DNA from: an uncultured Oscillospiraceae bacterium
GTDB lineage: Bacteria > Bacillota > Clostridia > Oscillospirales > Acutalibacteraceae
NCBI GenBank assembly: GCA_900548305.1
Contig: URJZ01000009.1
Coordinates: 1 to 54,136, forward strand
Length of the DNA stretch: 54,136 nucleotides
Direction: 5' to 3'
Both the position numbers and the translations under genes were made by a program. Below the pieces are notes generated by a model, which did not search any database, had not been told where the DNA came from, and worked only from the letters and a program-made list of their open reading frames with translations. Numbering within the stretch: the stretch's first letter is position 1; every line of letters begins with the position of its first letter. Positions 1 to 8,028 of this stretch are shown here, piece by piece.

Positions 1-389
1 CAACCGCTTTCACCAAGATTACCACCTTGTTTGGAGAAAGCATGACGCACATCAGCAGCCGCACGGTTACGATTATCCGTCATAACCTCTACAGTAACAG
101 CTACACCGGCAGGACCATAACCTTCATATACAATGCTTTCGAATTTTTCGCCGTCAGTTTCTCCGGCAGCCTTTTTAATAATGCGTTCTATATTATCATT
201 TGGCACATTGCATGCCTTTGCTTTTGCAATGCAATCTTTTAATTTTGAGTTGGAGCTAGGATCCGGTCCGCCTCCTTCTTTTACTGCTACAGCCAATTCT
301 CTGCCAATTTTGGTAAAGATTTTTGCTTTGGCTCCATCTGTCTTTTCTTTCTTTCTTTTGATATTATTCCATTTAGAATGTCCTGCCAT
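1..389 (-). CDS. yebC: YebC/PmpR-family protein, N-terminal part (cut by window edge)
   Basis: The first 129 codons are present; the gene continues past base 1. The N-terminus reads MAGHSKWNNIKRKKEKTDG, the hallmark of the YebC/TACO1 family, followed by the conserved GREL and GGGPDPSSNSKL segments and IVYEGYGPAGVAV. Family members are cytosolic proteins of about 240 residues, first described as transcription regulators and more recently linked to translation through difficult peptide stretches. The start is fixed by a GGAGGAA ribosome-binding site 7 bases upstream. It stands alone here; the next gene upstream on the same strand is a flavodoxin-fold reductase 39 bases away, so the two may share a transcript. 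Confidence 0.95.
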   Translation of the reverse strand, partial: MAGHSKWNNIKRKKEKTDGAKAKIFTKIGRELAVAVKEGGGPDPSSNSKLKDCIAKAKACNVPNDNIERIIKKAAGETDGEKFESIVYEGYGPAGVAVTVEVMTDNRNRAAADVRHAFSKQGGNLGESG

Positions 390-428
390 AATGACTTTCC
401 TCCTGCAAATTTGTCACCATTCATCATA

Positions 429-1004
429 TCATAAAACCCGTATATTGGCAAGCAATAATCTTTTGACTTCATTTTGCAGTTCCTTGGTATTCAGCGGTTC
501 TCGGTCAGTATTTCCTGCCGCAATAGTCCCGATTAATTGGGTATTCATAACCGAAAATGTCAACTGTAATTGCTGCTGCATCATTTCCACACCGCGTTTG
601 TCATTCGAGCCGTAAACAGACAATAAAAATGCCTTTTTGGGCTTTTCAAATGGGTGTTTGATATGACGTGAAATATACGCTTCATAATATTGCTGTGTTC
701 TATCAAAAACAGCTTTTAAAGGAGCGGGAAAACTAAGGCCATAAACCGGTGTTGCCACAACCACAATATCTGCATTACGGTACAATGTATCAAATAATTT
801 ATAATCCGGAATACTGCACCCATCTTTATGCCGGCAAAAACCACAAGCGGTACACGGAGCCATATTTTCTTGATATGCATGGAACATATGAATATTCGTA
901 TTTGGATAAACATTGTTCCATTCTTGTATAAATAAATTGAATAATTCTTTGGTAAAACCATGTTCTCTTGGAGAACCAAACAGTACAAGCATATTTTTTT
1001 CCAT
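429..1004 (-). CDS. Flavodoxin-fold NAD(P)H-dependent oxidoreductase
   Basis: About 191 residues in the flavodoxin-like/NADPH-dependent FMN reductase superfamily. The N-terminal strand and phosphate loop VLFGSPREHGFTKEL bind the FMN phosphate. A cysteine cluster CTACGFCRHKDGC near residues 50-62 is typical of iron-sulfur flavoprotein relatives, and TPVYGLSFPAPLKAVFDR is the second flavin-contact segment. The family reduces quinones, nitro compounds or other acceptors; the substrate is not visible here. I take the ATG at 1004 because the AAGGA box at 1014-1018 is 9 bases from it; an in-frame ATG at 1010 is only 3 bases from the box. It is followed at 39 bases by yebC. Confidence 0.85.
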   Translation of the reverse strand: MEKNMLVLFGSPREHGFTKELFNLFIQEWNNVYPNTNIHMFHAYQENMAPCTACGFCRHKDGCSIPDYKLFDTLYRNADIVVVATPVYGLSFPAPLKAVFDRTQQYYEAYISRHIKHPFEKPKKAFLLSVYGSNDKRGVEMMQQQLQLTFSVMNTQLIGTIAAGNTDREPLNTKELQNEVKRLLLANIRVL

Positions 1005-1010
1005 AGTCAT

Positions 1011-1366
1011 ATTTCCTTATCATCTCTTTGGTATTACTTTGAATTATCAGAATAAATAAAAGGCAATATCTAACATCCTATAACTATTTTTCATATATAG
1101 TATCTGTTTATGATATTATATTCATTTTTGCCTCGTGCGTATATTCTTCAAATCTACTGAGCTATTTCTTAAGACTTCATTTTGTGCTGAATAGGAATAA
1201 TTTATTCTTTCCATTCTGTAACGATTTTCTCATATTGATCGCAGATGATACTATTTCTACTTCCTTCTTTTCTATTTAATGATAAACAAAGAATATTTTT
1301 TTTAATATCATGAAAATACCCTTCATACTATCATTTCAGCATAGAGACATGAAGTGTTCATAACAA
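1011..1366. other. Gene-less AT-rich interval
   Basis: No reading frame with a ribosome-binding site and no recognisable RNA. On the minus strand there are short frames interrupted by stops between about 1150 and 1310 that may be remains of a decayed gene, but nothing can be named. Confidence 0.4.
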
Positions 1367-1410
1367 AAAATAAAAGCTACATTTTGATTTCTCAAAATGT
1401 AGCTTTTAAC
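1367..1410 (-). terminator. Rho-independent terminator after tRNA-Leu
   Basis: Perfect 16-bp stem (1372-1387 pairing with 1392-1407), 4-base loop, and on the minus strand a U-rich tail after the stem. It lies 5 bases past the tRNA 3' end. Confidence 0.85.
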
Positions 1411-1411
1411 T

Positions 1412-1496
1412 TGGTACCGGTGGCCGGACTTGAACCGGCACGGGTCGCCCCAACGGATTTTGAGTCCGTCACGTCTGCCAATTCCATCACACCGGC
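1412..1496 (-). tRNA. tRNA-Leu (anticodon CAA)
   Basis: 85-base class II tRNA read from the minus strand, with a long variable arm and an encoded 3' CCA. The 5-bp anticodon stem encloses the loop CTCAAAA, giving anticodon CAA, which reads UUG. The acceptor arm GCCGGTG pairs with CACCGGT, with G1-U72 as a wobble pair. The T arm contains GGTTCAAGTCC. Confidence 0.95.
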
Positions 1497-1618
1497 TTAA
1501 CAACGTTTTATATTATAAACGATAAAATTAAAAAAAGCAATACCTTTTTTAATTTTTTTATAAAAAAGTTAAATTGATTCTGATTATTTTATATTCGAAG
1601 GAACTATAGATATAAATC

Positions 1619-1647
1619 TTGACAACTGTAATATACTGTTATATACT
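1619..1647 (+). promoter_or_regulatory. Consensus promoter with repeated element over the -10
   Basis: TTGACA at 1619-1624, a 17-base spacer and TATACT at 1642-1647. The 10-mer ATATACTGTT occurs twice in tandem (1631-1640, 1641-1650) over the -10, a likely operator for the GntR protein encoded directly downstream. The start codon of that gene follows 24 bases later. Confidence 0.75.
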
Positions 1648-1670
1648 GTTTATCAAAAGGAGGCTAAACA

Positions 1671-2042
1671 ATGAATATCATCATCAATCATTCATTCATG
1701 GTCCCTATTTATGAGCAGATTGTCGACCAAATTAAAACGCTTATCAGAAACGGCGAACTAAAAGAAAATGATGTTTTGCCTTCTGTCCGTACACTATCAA
1801 AAGAATTAAAAATCAGTGCTTTAACTGTAAAAAAGGCATACGATACTTTAGAAACAGAAGGATTCACCGTAACCATTCATGGCAAGGGAACTTATATTGC
1901 ATCTGCCAATACAGAACTTTTACTTGAAGAGCAAAAAAAAGAAATTGAACACGATTTAGAGATAGCCATTCAAAAAGGCAGAAGATGCGGCATTAGTAAT
2001 GAGGATATGAAGCTTTTATTTGAATTACTGTTGGAGGGTTAA
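1671..2042 (+). CDS. GntR-family (YtrA-type) transcriptional regulator
   Basis: 123 residues. The N-terminal winged helix-turn-helix of the GntR family covers about residues 10-75 (IYEQIVDQIKTLIRNGEL, LPSVRTLSKELKISALTVKKAY, GKGTYIA). Only some 45 helical residues follow it, the short C-terminal form of the YtrA subfamily. Such proteins repress small ABC-transporter operons and respond to cell-envelope antibiotics or other unknown cues. A GGAGG box lies 9 bases before the ATG. The ABC ATPase gene begins 3 bases after the stop, so it is the first gene of a three-gene operon and probably controls it through the tandem repeat over its own promoter. Confidence 0.93.
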   Translation: MNIIINHSFMVPIYEQIVDQIKTLIRNGELKENDVLPSVRTLSKELKISALTVKKAYDTLETEGFTVTIHGKGTYIASANTELLLEEQKKEIEHDLEIAIQKGRRCGISNEDMKLLFELLLEG

Positions 2043-2045
2043 TAT

Positions 2046-2897
2046 ATGCTAAAAATGGAATGTGTAAGAAAAGATTATGAGTCTTTTTCATTAAACTGTT
2101 CATTAGAAGTAAAGTCCGGCTACGTGACAGGTTTAATTGGAAAAAATGGTGCAGGAAAAAGTACAATCTTTAAAATAATATTAGGACTCATTGCAAAAGA
2201 CAGCGGAACCATTCAATTATTTGACAAAGAGATACAGACCTTAAATGAAAAAGAAAAACAGCAGCTGGGTGTAGTGTTATCAAATTCAGGTTTCAACGGT
2301 TACTTAACCATTCATGATATCCTTCCTATTTTAGAGCATCTCTATGAGCATTTTGATAAATCCTTTTTTGTAAAACAAATACAGAGATTTGGATTGCCGC
2401 AGAATCAAAAAATCAAAGAATTTTCAACAGGCATGAAAGCAAAACTAAAAATTTTAGCCGCCATTTCTCATCATGCTAAATTTTTATTGTTGGACGAACC
2501 CACTGCCGGTCTGGATGTGACCGCCAGAGATGAATTATTGGATATGCTCAGAGATTTTATGGAACAAGATGAATCGCGCTCCATTTTAATCAGCTCTCAT
2601 ATCTCTACGGATTTAGAAACACTCTGTGACGACCTTTATATGATTGATGACGGAAAGATAATCTTTCATGAAGATACCGATGTATTGTTAAGCGATTACG
2701 CCCTGCTTAAAGTAACCCCGCAGCAATATACAAATATGGATAAACAATATATTTTAAAATGCAAAAGAGAAAACTACGGATATCGTTGCCTGACTAATCA
2801 AAAACAATACTATCTGGAAAATTATCCGAATATTGCTGTTGAAAACGGAACCATTGACGAAATCATCACAATGATGAGTGGAGGTGCAGAAATATGA
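2046..2897 (+). CDS. ABC transporter ATP-binding protein (YtrB-like)
   Basis: 283 residues. Walker A GKNGAGKST lies near residues 33-41, Walker B FLLLDEPTAGLD near 149-160, and the H-loop SSHIS near 183. The signature is FSTGMKAKLKIL instead of the usual LSGGQ, a variant common in drug and bacitracin exporters with ABC-2 type membrane partners. The last 70 residues form an accessory domain. The stop codon overlaps the start of the permease gene by 4 bases, so the two are translationally coupled. Together they form an exporter whose substrate cannot be told from sequence. Confidence 0.93.
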   Translation: MLKMECVRKDYESFSLNCSLEVKSGYVTGLIGKNGAGKSTIFKIILGLIAKDSGTIQLFDKEIQTLNEKEKQQLGVVLSNSGFNGYLTIHDILPILEHLYEHFDKSFFVKQIQRFGLPQNQKIKEFSTGMKAKLKILAAISHHAKFLLLDEPTAGLDVTARDELLDMLRDFMEQDESRSILISSHISTDLETLCDDLYMIDDGKIIFHEDTDVLLSDYALLKVTPQQYTNMDKQYILKCKRENYGYRCLTNQKQYYLENYPNIAVENGTIDEIITMMSGGAEI

Positions 2898-3550
2898 AAG
2901 GATTATTGATAAAAGATTTCAAACTGTTAAAAACACAACAAAAATTCTTTCTGCTCGTTTTGTTCATTGCAATTGCTGTGGAAATGTTCTCCGGTAGCTC
3001 ATCTTCTTTCCTAATTGGATACCTATCCTTTATGGCCATATTATTCACCCTCAGTTCAATTAGTTATGATGAATTTGATAATGGTAATGCTTTCCTCTTT
3101 TCCTTGCCTATTACACGGAAAAGTTATGTAATTGAAAAATATGGATTGGGGCTAATACTGGGAAGTAGTTTTTGGGCATTTGGCACGCTGATTGTAATTC
3201 TTAAAGAAGTAATCGCAAATAAATATATATCCATAGATACAATAGTAGCAGCTTTTAGCATTTTACCTGTTATTTTTGTAATTTTAGCAGTTACACTGCC
3301 ATTTCAGTTAAAGTTTGGCGGAGAAAAAGGACGCATTGCAATGATTAGTACTTTAGTCATCGTGTTTATGGTAGGCATTATTATGACAAAAACAGCAAAT
3401 GCGCTTAATATCAATTTAGGTTCCTTATTTATTCAAATAGCCACATTCAACAAAGCAGTCCTTATTCTTTCTATCATCGGTTTTACCCTTCTCGCGTTAT
3501 TTCTTTCTTACCGTATTAGCTTATCTATTATGAAGAAAAAAGAATTCTAA
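2894..3550 (+). CDS. ABC-2 type transporter permease
   Basis: 218 residues with about six hydrophobic membrane segments and a cytosolic N-terminus MKGLLIKDFKLLKTQQKF typical of the ABC-2 membrane family found beside GntR/YtrA regulators. The motif SYDEFDNGNAFLFSLPI between the second and third segments is characteristic. It is coupled to the preceding ATPase by a 4-base overlap, and the operon ends at the terminator at 3651-3700. Its likely role is export of an antimicrobial or envelope-related compound (inference from family). Confidence 0.9.
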   Translation: MKGLLIKDFKLLKTQQKFFLLVLFIAIAVEMFSGSSSSFLIGYLSFMAILFTLSSISYDEFDNGNAFLFSLPITRKSYVIEKYGLGLILGSSFWAFGTLIVILKEVIANKYISIDTIVAAFSILPVIFVILAVTLPFQLKFGGEKGRIAMISTLVIVFMVGIIMTKTANALNINLGSLFIQIATFNKAVLILSIIGFTLLALFLSYRISLSIMKKKEF

Positions 3551-3650
3551 GAACGATGCAACCTTTATTACTCCAATGTCATTAAAAAAGTGATAGTGAA
3601 ACAACAAAAACATCAGGAAAACTAACTGAAAATATATAAAAGGAAATACA

Positions 3651-3700
3651 CATAAAATAAAAAGCAAGCTGCAAATTTACAGCTTGCTTTTTATTTTATG
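3651..3700. terminator. Strong bidirectional terminator
   Basis: Perfect 21-bp inverted repeat (3651-3671 with 3680-3700) with an 8-base loop and A/T runs on both sides. It ends the GntR/ABC operon and could also serve minus-strand transcription coming from the DUF2935 gene. Confidence 0.9.
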
Positions 3701-3729
3701 GAATATAACAACCTGGCAATAACAGTACA

Positions 3730-3756
3730 AATATGGAAAGAAATTCTTTCCATATT
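3730..3756. repeat. 27-base palindrome
   Basis: Perfect 13-bp inverted repeat around a single central base, in the interval between the terminator at 3700 and the end of the DUF2935 gene. It has no U-tract, so it is either a hairpin in the 3' end of the DUF2935 transcript or a protein-binding site. Confidence 0.5.
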
Positions 3757-3858
3757 CAAAATTGTGTCTGTTAAGAGAACGCTTTCACGCTCTGTCTATG
3801 AGAAATCGCATAGCAATTTTTTATATCATAAGGTTACCTGATAACACCAAGAATAGCA

Positions 3859-4716
3859 TTATTTAGACAATCGGATATAGTGGTTGGCTTCTCTTAACAT
3901 ATGGTCGGCAAACAAAGGAAGAATGACGGAAGGAATGTAAAATTCAGTTGCTGCAATATCCGTCTCACTTTCAATATTTTTCATAGTACAAGCAGCTTTT
4001 TGATCCAATTCATCTAGCATTTTTTGATAAGATGCTGCAAATGTACTGCAAGATTGAATCAATTCGTTATTTGCTGAATTTAAAATTGCTTGCACATATT
4101 GTGTATGTTCCAATACAGAATGATCCCAGAACAAATCTACTTGTGTCATATCGTCACAAGAAAATTCTTCTTCATTATCAAAGTTAATGATGTAGCTTCT
4201 GTAGCTTTGTGCTTCATGTACAAGATGCTTTACAAAATTAGGATAGCTGGTAGAAAAGATACTGCTTGCCATTAATTCTTTTAAAATAGTTTCTTCAAAA
4301 TCAATGATACCATCAAGAATACGAATTGCAGAACGGTTCAGCAGCAATACTTGATTTGCCAATTTAGGGCTTATGTACGCATCGTCTTCTCCTTGCATAT
4401 CCTCTTCCATTGCTGTGATAGCACGGTCAATAGAAATACCTGTAAAACGCTGTACTTCTCTTTCTGCACTTTGGGTATACTCTGTTACCAATTCAGCAGA
4501 TTGAATGATATCTTTTGACAGTACGCCATGACTTAGTTTTACAGCCTGATTTAAGATTTTTTCAAACTGTGCTTTATAGCGGTCTGCTTCTTTTGCAATA
4601 TGTTGATTCATACCAGCAAAGCTAACTTCCAGAAAAATAGCATGCTCTTTCATCATTCTGGAAAAGAATAAGTGGTGCTCCAAAGATAATACTACACTGT
4701 TGCGGTTTGTAACCAT
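3859..4716 (-). CDS. DUF2935 family protein
   Basis: 285 residues made of two helical halves. Each starts with a histidine/glutamate-rich segment (SLEHHLFFSRMMKEHAIFLE near residue 10 and DHSVLEHTQYVQAIL near residue 190) and carries further His/Glu near the helix ends, including FADHMLREANHYI close to the C-terminus. That spacing fits the metal-binding four-helix bundles known for this family. The role is unknown. The reading frame is open up to 4962, but a GGAGG box sits 9 bases from the ATG at 4716 and protein similarity begins there, so the longer N-terminus is rejected. It stands as a single gene downstream of the hydE terminator. Confidence 0.85.
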   Translation of the reverse strand: MVTNRNSVVLSLEHHLFFSRMMKEHAIFLEVSFAGMNQHIAKEADRYKAQFEKILNQAVKLSHGVLSKDIIQSAELVTEYTQSAEREVQRFTGISIDRAITAMEEDMQGEDDAYISPKLANQVLLLNRSAIRILDGIIDFEETILKELMASSIFSTSYPNFVKHLVHEAQSYRSYIINFDNEEEFSCDDMTQVDLFWDHSVLEHTQYVQAILNSANNELIQSCSTFAASYQKMLDELDQKAACTMKNIESETDIAATEFYIPSVILPLFADHMLREANHYIRLSK

Positions 4717-5043
4717 AAACATCAACCTCCAAAAGTTCATTGGTCTAAGTATACGAACCGTACAAAATTTTATGCACTCCTCTGGTAATGGTGCATAAAT
4801 ACATATAAGAGAATACGACACAACATATCTGTTATCTATCTTTTTTATATGCACTGTTTTAAAATTTATCATACTTTTCCGTTTGTATTGAACAAAGAAG
4901 AGTTCTGTGTACATGAAAAATCTGTCATTATTATAAAATTTCATGATATCTGATTTATACAAATATTACTGTGAATTTTCATCTATACCATACAATTTCG
5001 GTTGCGCATTTGACAAAAAATATAAAATACTGGCAAAACAAAC
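4717..5043. other. Gene-less interval between DUF2935 and hydE
   Basis: AT-rich, without a supported gene. It must contain the promoter of the DUF2935 gene; no convincing -35/-10 pair could be chosen by eye. A minus-strand frame in this stretch is only an upstream extension of DUF2935. Confidence 0.4.
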
Positions 5044-5087
5044 AAAAGCATACACAACTATCGCTTCAGATAATTGTGTATGCTTTT
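5044..5087 (-). terminator. Terminator after hydE
   Basis: Perfect 14-bp stem (5044-5057 with 5074-5087) extended by an inner 4-bp helix, starting 3 bases after the hydE stop codon. The minus-strand tail continues TTTTGTTTGTTT. Confidence 0.85.
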
Positions 5088-5090
5088 CTA

Positions 5091-6134
5091 TTATAAGATA
5101 GGAACAAAGTCTCCACGCTCTGCCGCTAAATGATACCCTATGGAATTCATTCTTCCCTGCAAACAATTCCTGCACTCGGCAGCTTCGTCTCCTGTACAAA
5201 TTTTATTGTCATACAGCATATATTTTTCTCTCACATCCAACGGCGAAAGATTCGGCATAACCACGTTTGCTCCTGCCAAAATTCCCAACTCACGCCCTTT
5301 TGGATGAATGGTTCCCAAAGCAGTGGTTGACGGCAAAAGTACATTTGGAATCATCAAACGCAACATACCAATCAAAAATAGCGTCATTTCCAATGTACCT
5401 GCTGTTTCATTTGCAAACGGCGTATCATGATGAGGGATAAACGGACCGATTCCCACCATTTGCGGAGAGAATTCTTTGATAAACAATAAATCTCTGACCA
5501 AATCTTCTTTGGTTTGGTTGGGAGAACCCACCATAAATCCGGTACCTACCTGGTAACCTATTTCCTTCAGATTGTTTAAACAATTGATACGGTGTTCCAA
5601 AGACAAATTCTTTGGATGCAATGTACGGTAATGTTCTGCGCTTGCTGTTTCGTGGCGGAGCAAATAACGGTCGGCTCCCGCTTGATACAGGCGGGTGTAA
5701 GAATCATAACTGCGTTCTCCCAAAGACAGTGTAATGGCACAATCGGGATACTGCTGTTTGATACTTTGGATTAAATCAACCAAAAACTCATCTGTAAATT
5801 GTCCGTCTTCTCCTCCTTGCAGTACAAACGTGCGAAATCCCAACGGATAACCTACTTTGCAGCAAGACAACACCTGCTCTTTTGTCAATCGGTAACGTTC
5901 TATATTCCGGTTGCTCCTGCGGATGCCACAATAATAGCAATCATTTTTGCAGTAGTTTGTCAGTTCAATTAATCCTCTGGTATACACTTTGTGGTCAAAA
6001 TGTTCCTTTTGACGTATACGAGCTTTTTCAAACAAATAACTGCTGTTTTCTTCATCTACGTGTTCCAATAATTGAAGCAGCTGCTCACCGCTTAAGATTC
6101 CTGTTTCAAATAATTGGTCAATCCATTGTTTCAT
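5091..6134 (-). CDS. hydE: [FeFe]-hydrogenase H-cluster radical SAM maturase HydE
   Basis: 347 residues, normal length for HydE. The radical-SAM cysteine motif is present as NYCKNDCYYCGIRR near residues 60-73 (CX3CX2C). A second cluster motif CTGDEAAECRNC close to the C-terminus has the CX7CX2C spacing seen in many HydE proteins. GTGFMVGSPNQT and GPFIPHHDTPF are family segments of the TIM barrel. HydE acts with HydG and HydF in the cytosol to build the di-iron centre of [FeFe]-hydrogenases. HydF and HydG are not in this window, while the hydrogenase itself lies 7 kb away. The ribosome-binding site is weak (GTGGTG). It follows the glutamate-cysteine-ligase-like gene by 35 bases and is probably cotranscribed with it. 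Confidence 0.93.
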   Translation of the reverse strand: MKQWIDQLFETGILSGEQLLQLLEHVDEENSSYLFEKARIRQKEHFDHKVYTRGLIELTNYCKNDCYYCGIRRSNRNIERYRLTKEQVLSCCKVGYPLGFRTFVLQGGEDGQFTDEFLVDLIQSIKQQYPDCAITLSLGERSYDSYTRLYQAGADRYLLRHETASAEHYRTLHPKNLSLEHRINCLNNLKEIGYQVGTGFMVGSPNQTKEDLVRDLLFIKEFSPQMVGIGPFIPHHDTPFANETAGTLEMTLFLIGMLRLMIPNVLLPSTTALGTIHPKGRELGILAGANVVMPNLSPLDVREKYMLYDNKICTGDEAAECRNCLQGRMNSIGYHLAAERGDFVPIL

Positions 6135-6169
6135 GGCTTCTGCACCACTTTCTTTGCACCATTTGCAAA

Positions 6170-7558
6170 TTATTTTAATACACCATACGCTTCAATTAAC
6201 TGCTGCATTGTTTCTCCTTCCTGCTCTCTGTTTAAAATACGACGGGCAGGATTCATCATTGTGTGTGCTCGTTCAAACAACGGTTCCAAATAACATTCTT
6301 CATTCAAATTACGCTGGATTAATCCTTGTTTTGCCAGTTCCAAAACTTTTAAAGTAAGTGCTTGCACCGCTTGTTGATTCAACTCTTTTGGAAATTCCAA
6401 CTCAATCAACATTTTTCTTAATTCGGAAGGAGAGTATCCTTGTTTATAGACACTTCTGTCTTGATACAGCAATGTTTCCAATTCATCCAATTTTTCTTGC
6501 AAACCTACATGGAATGCCGCTACACACATACATTCGCTGACAGGCTGACAACATGCACTGCGATATTCTATGGTTCCTCTAAAGGTTAAATCCTCAAATT
6601 TATAGCTTCTTAAATACTCCAAGTCAGAAGGTTCCGGATGAAAGACGTATGGTACAAAATGGTCGCCGTTGAAAACCATACCTTCAACAGACTCCATTTG
6701 GAAAAAGTGTTCTGCAGGAATTGGAGTAAAATAAATATATTTTCCGTCTCTTGCCACGTTGAACAGTGAGGTACGCTTAATATATTCCACCAATTCTTCA
6801 ATATCTGTCAATTCAATCTCGAACATACCAACATTATGAGGGTTATAACCATACATACTGGAATCCCAGAAGCGGTCACGCGCACTGACTAAATTAAACT
6901 CCGGGTCTAATAACAAAGAATTGGAAAACAAAACAGCTTTTATCGGCTCCAAACGATTGAATGTATTGATGGTACGAATCAAATTTTCTTCCGACACATC
7001 CAACTGTACTTGAGAAGCGCAGGAATAAGAACCAAAGTTGGGTCTAGAGTGAAACGCCTTAAATCGTGGATGCTCCACATAAGACTCTAAATGATGCTGA
7101 ATCATACGGTACCTTTGCCCCGGCAATGCATTATTATCATTATAAATGCCATAGGGGCTTACTCCCATACCTGTCATACGATAATGATATTTATCCAGCT
7201 CTTTTTCCAGGAATTGATAATATGTCTTGAAACGTTCATAAACTACGTGCAAATTAAATACAGTACCCATGGAAAATTCTACATTGCAGTAAGAATAGTC
7301 AAATGAGATGGTATCCCCTGTTTCTTGATTGGACAAACAATAAATATCCCCGTTATCATCACGTTTTTCTATTTTTAAATCAAATGCTTCTCTCAAAGCC
7401 ACTACTACTTTTTGAATAACGCTGAAATCAATTTTCTCTTGACTCATATTCAAAATTGGAATTTCAAACTCAATGCCAATCATATAGCCTTTTTTATGCT
7501 TGGTCGGTACAATATATTTTTCATAAATTGCTTTGTCTATATCAAATTGCTTCATCAT
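6170..7558 (-). CDS. Glutamate-cysteine ligase-family protein (GCS2-like)
   Basis: 462 residues. GYMIGIEFEIPIL near residues 24-36 is the ATP/glutamate-binding strand of the GCS2 fold. CASQVQLDVS near 180 and FRGTIEYRSACCQPV near 350 are further conserved segments of the family. Classical members join glutamate to cysteine, the first step of glutathione or gamma-glutamylcysteine synthesis; whether this divergent Clostridial member does so is not shown by sequence. No gshB or gshF partner lies nearby. A ribosome-binding site AAAGGTGAT precedes the ATG at 7558. It is the upstream partner of hydE, which is unusual and suggests a thiol-related role in an anaerobe (inference). Confidence 0.75.
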   Translation of the reverse strand: MMKQFDIDKAIYEKYIVPTKHKKGYMIGIEFEIPILNMSQEKIDFSVIQKVVVALREAFDLKIEKRDDNGDIYCLSNQETGDTISFDYSYCNVEFSMGTVFNLHVVYERFKTYYQFLEKELDKYHYRMTGMGVSPYGIYNDNNALPGQRYRMIQHHLESYVEHPRFKAFHSRPNFGSYSCASQVQLDVSEENLIRTINTFNRLEPIKAVLFSNSLLLDPEFNLVSARDRFWDSSMYGYNPHNVGMFEIELTDIEELVEYIKRTSLFNVARDGKYIYFTPIPAEHFFQMESVEGMVFNGDHFVPYVFHPEPSDLEYLRSYKFEDLTFRGTIEYRSACCQPVSECMCVAAFHVGLQEKLDELETLLYQDRSVYKQGYSPSELRKMLIELEFPKELNQQAVQALTLKVLELAKQGLIQRNLNEECYLEPLFERAHTMMNPARRILNREQEGETMQQLIEAYGVLK

Positions 7559-7883
7559 ACATCACCTTTCTGCGTATATGCAATTATGATAGTAACATAA
7601 AATTCTATGTTTGCATATTACCATTATCATATGTGCAAAAATTATTTTAAACTAAATATTCTATCATATTTATACAAATTAAGATATTGCAAATACCTAC
7701 TAAATCAGTATTATTTAAATTTTATCTGCAACCAGTCTGTTTGTCAAGTAAGGAAAGATTTTCTTTTTAAACTTTTTCCTCATACATTGGTAACAACCAT
7801 CTATTTATACGATATACATTTAAAATTCAGATAAATTGCCTGATACAATCTGTGAAAACAACATAATTCCAATAAAACTTGTG

Positions 7884-7896
7884 TATACATTGTATA
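7884..7896. promoter_or_regulatory. Candidate operator palindrome upstream of oadA
   Basis: TATACATTGTATA, a perfect 6-bp inverted repeat around one base. It could be a regulator site overlapping a promoter for the decarboxylase operon. Confidence 0.35.
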
Positions 7897-7926
7897 GCAC
7901 TGGGTAAATACAATTTGGAAACAAAA

Positions 7927-7972
7927 CAACGAAAAAAGAATCTCGGGTACACTCGGGATTCTTTCTTTTTCA
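7927..7972. terminator. Terminator-like hairpin in the oadA leader
   Basis: The stem pairs AAAGAATC with GATTCTTT and continues inward with five more pairs including wobble pairs, closing on a TACA loop. T-rich runs flank it on both strands. No gene lies directly upstream on the plus strand, so it may work as an attenuator of the oad operon or end stray minus-strand transcripts. Confidence 0.55.
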
Positions 7973-8028
7973 AAACGCGTATATCAAATCAGCCATGAAT
8001 CAAACTTACGTAATACAGGAGGGACGGT

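Larger units (their letters stand above)
7559..8028. other. Leader/intergenic region of the oad operon
   Basis: No gene over 470 bases. It holds the palindrome at 7884-7896, the terminator-like hairpin at 7934-7963, and an AGGAGGG ribosome-binding site for oadA. Divergent promoters for the GCS2-like gene and the oad operon must lie here. Confidence 0.5.

Noticed and set aside
4717..4962. N-terminal extension of the DUF2935 frame
   Set aside because: The ribosome-binding site and family similarity begin at 4716; the extension is low-complexity AT-rich translation.
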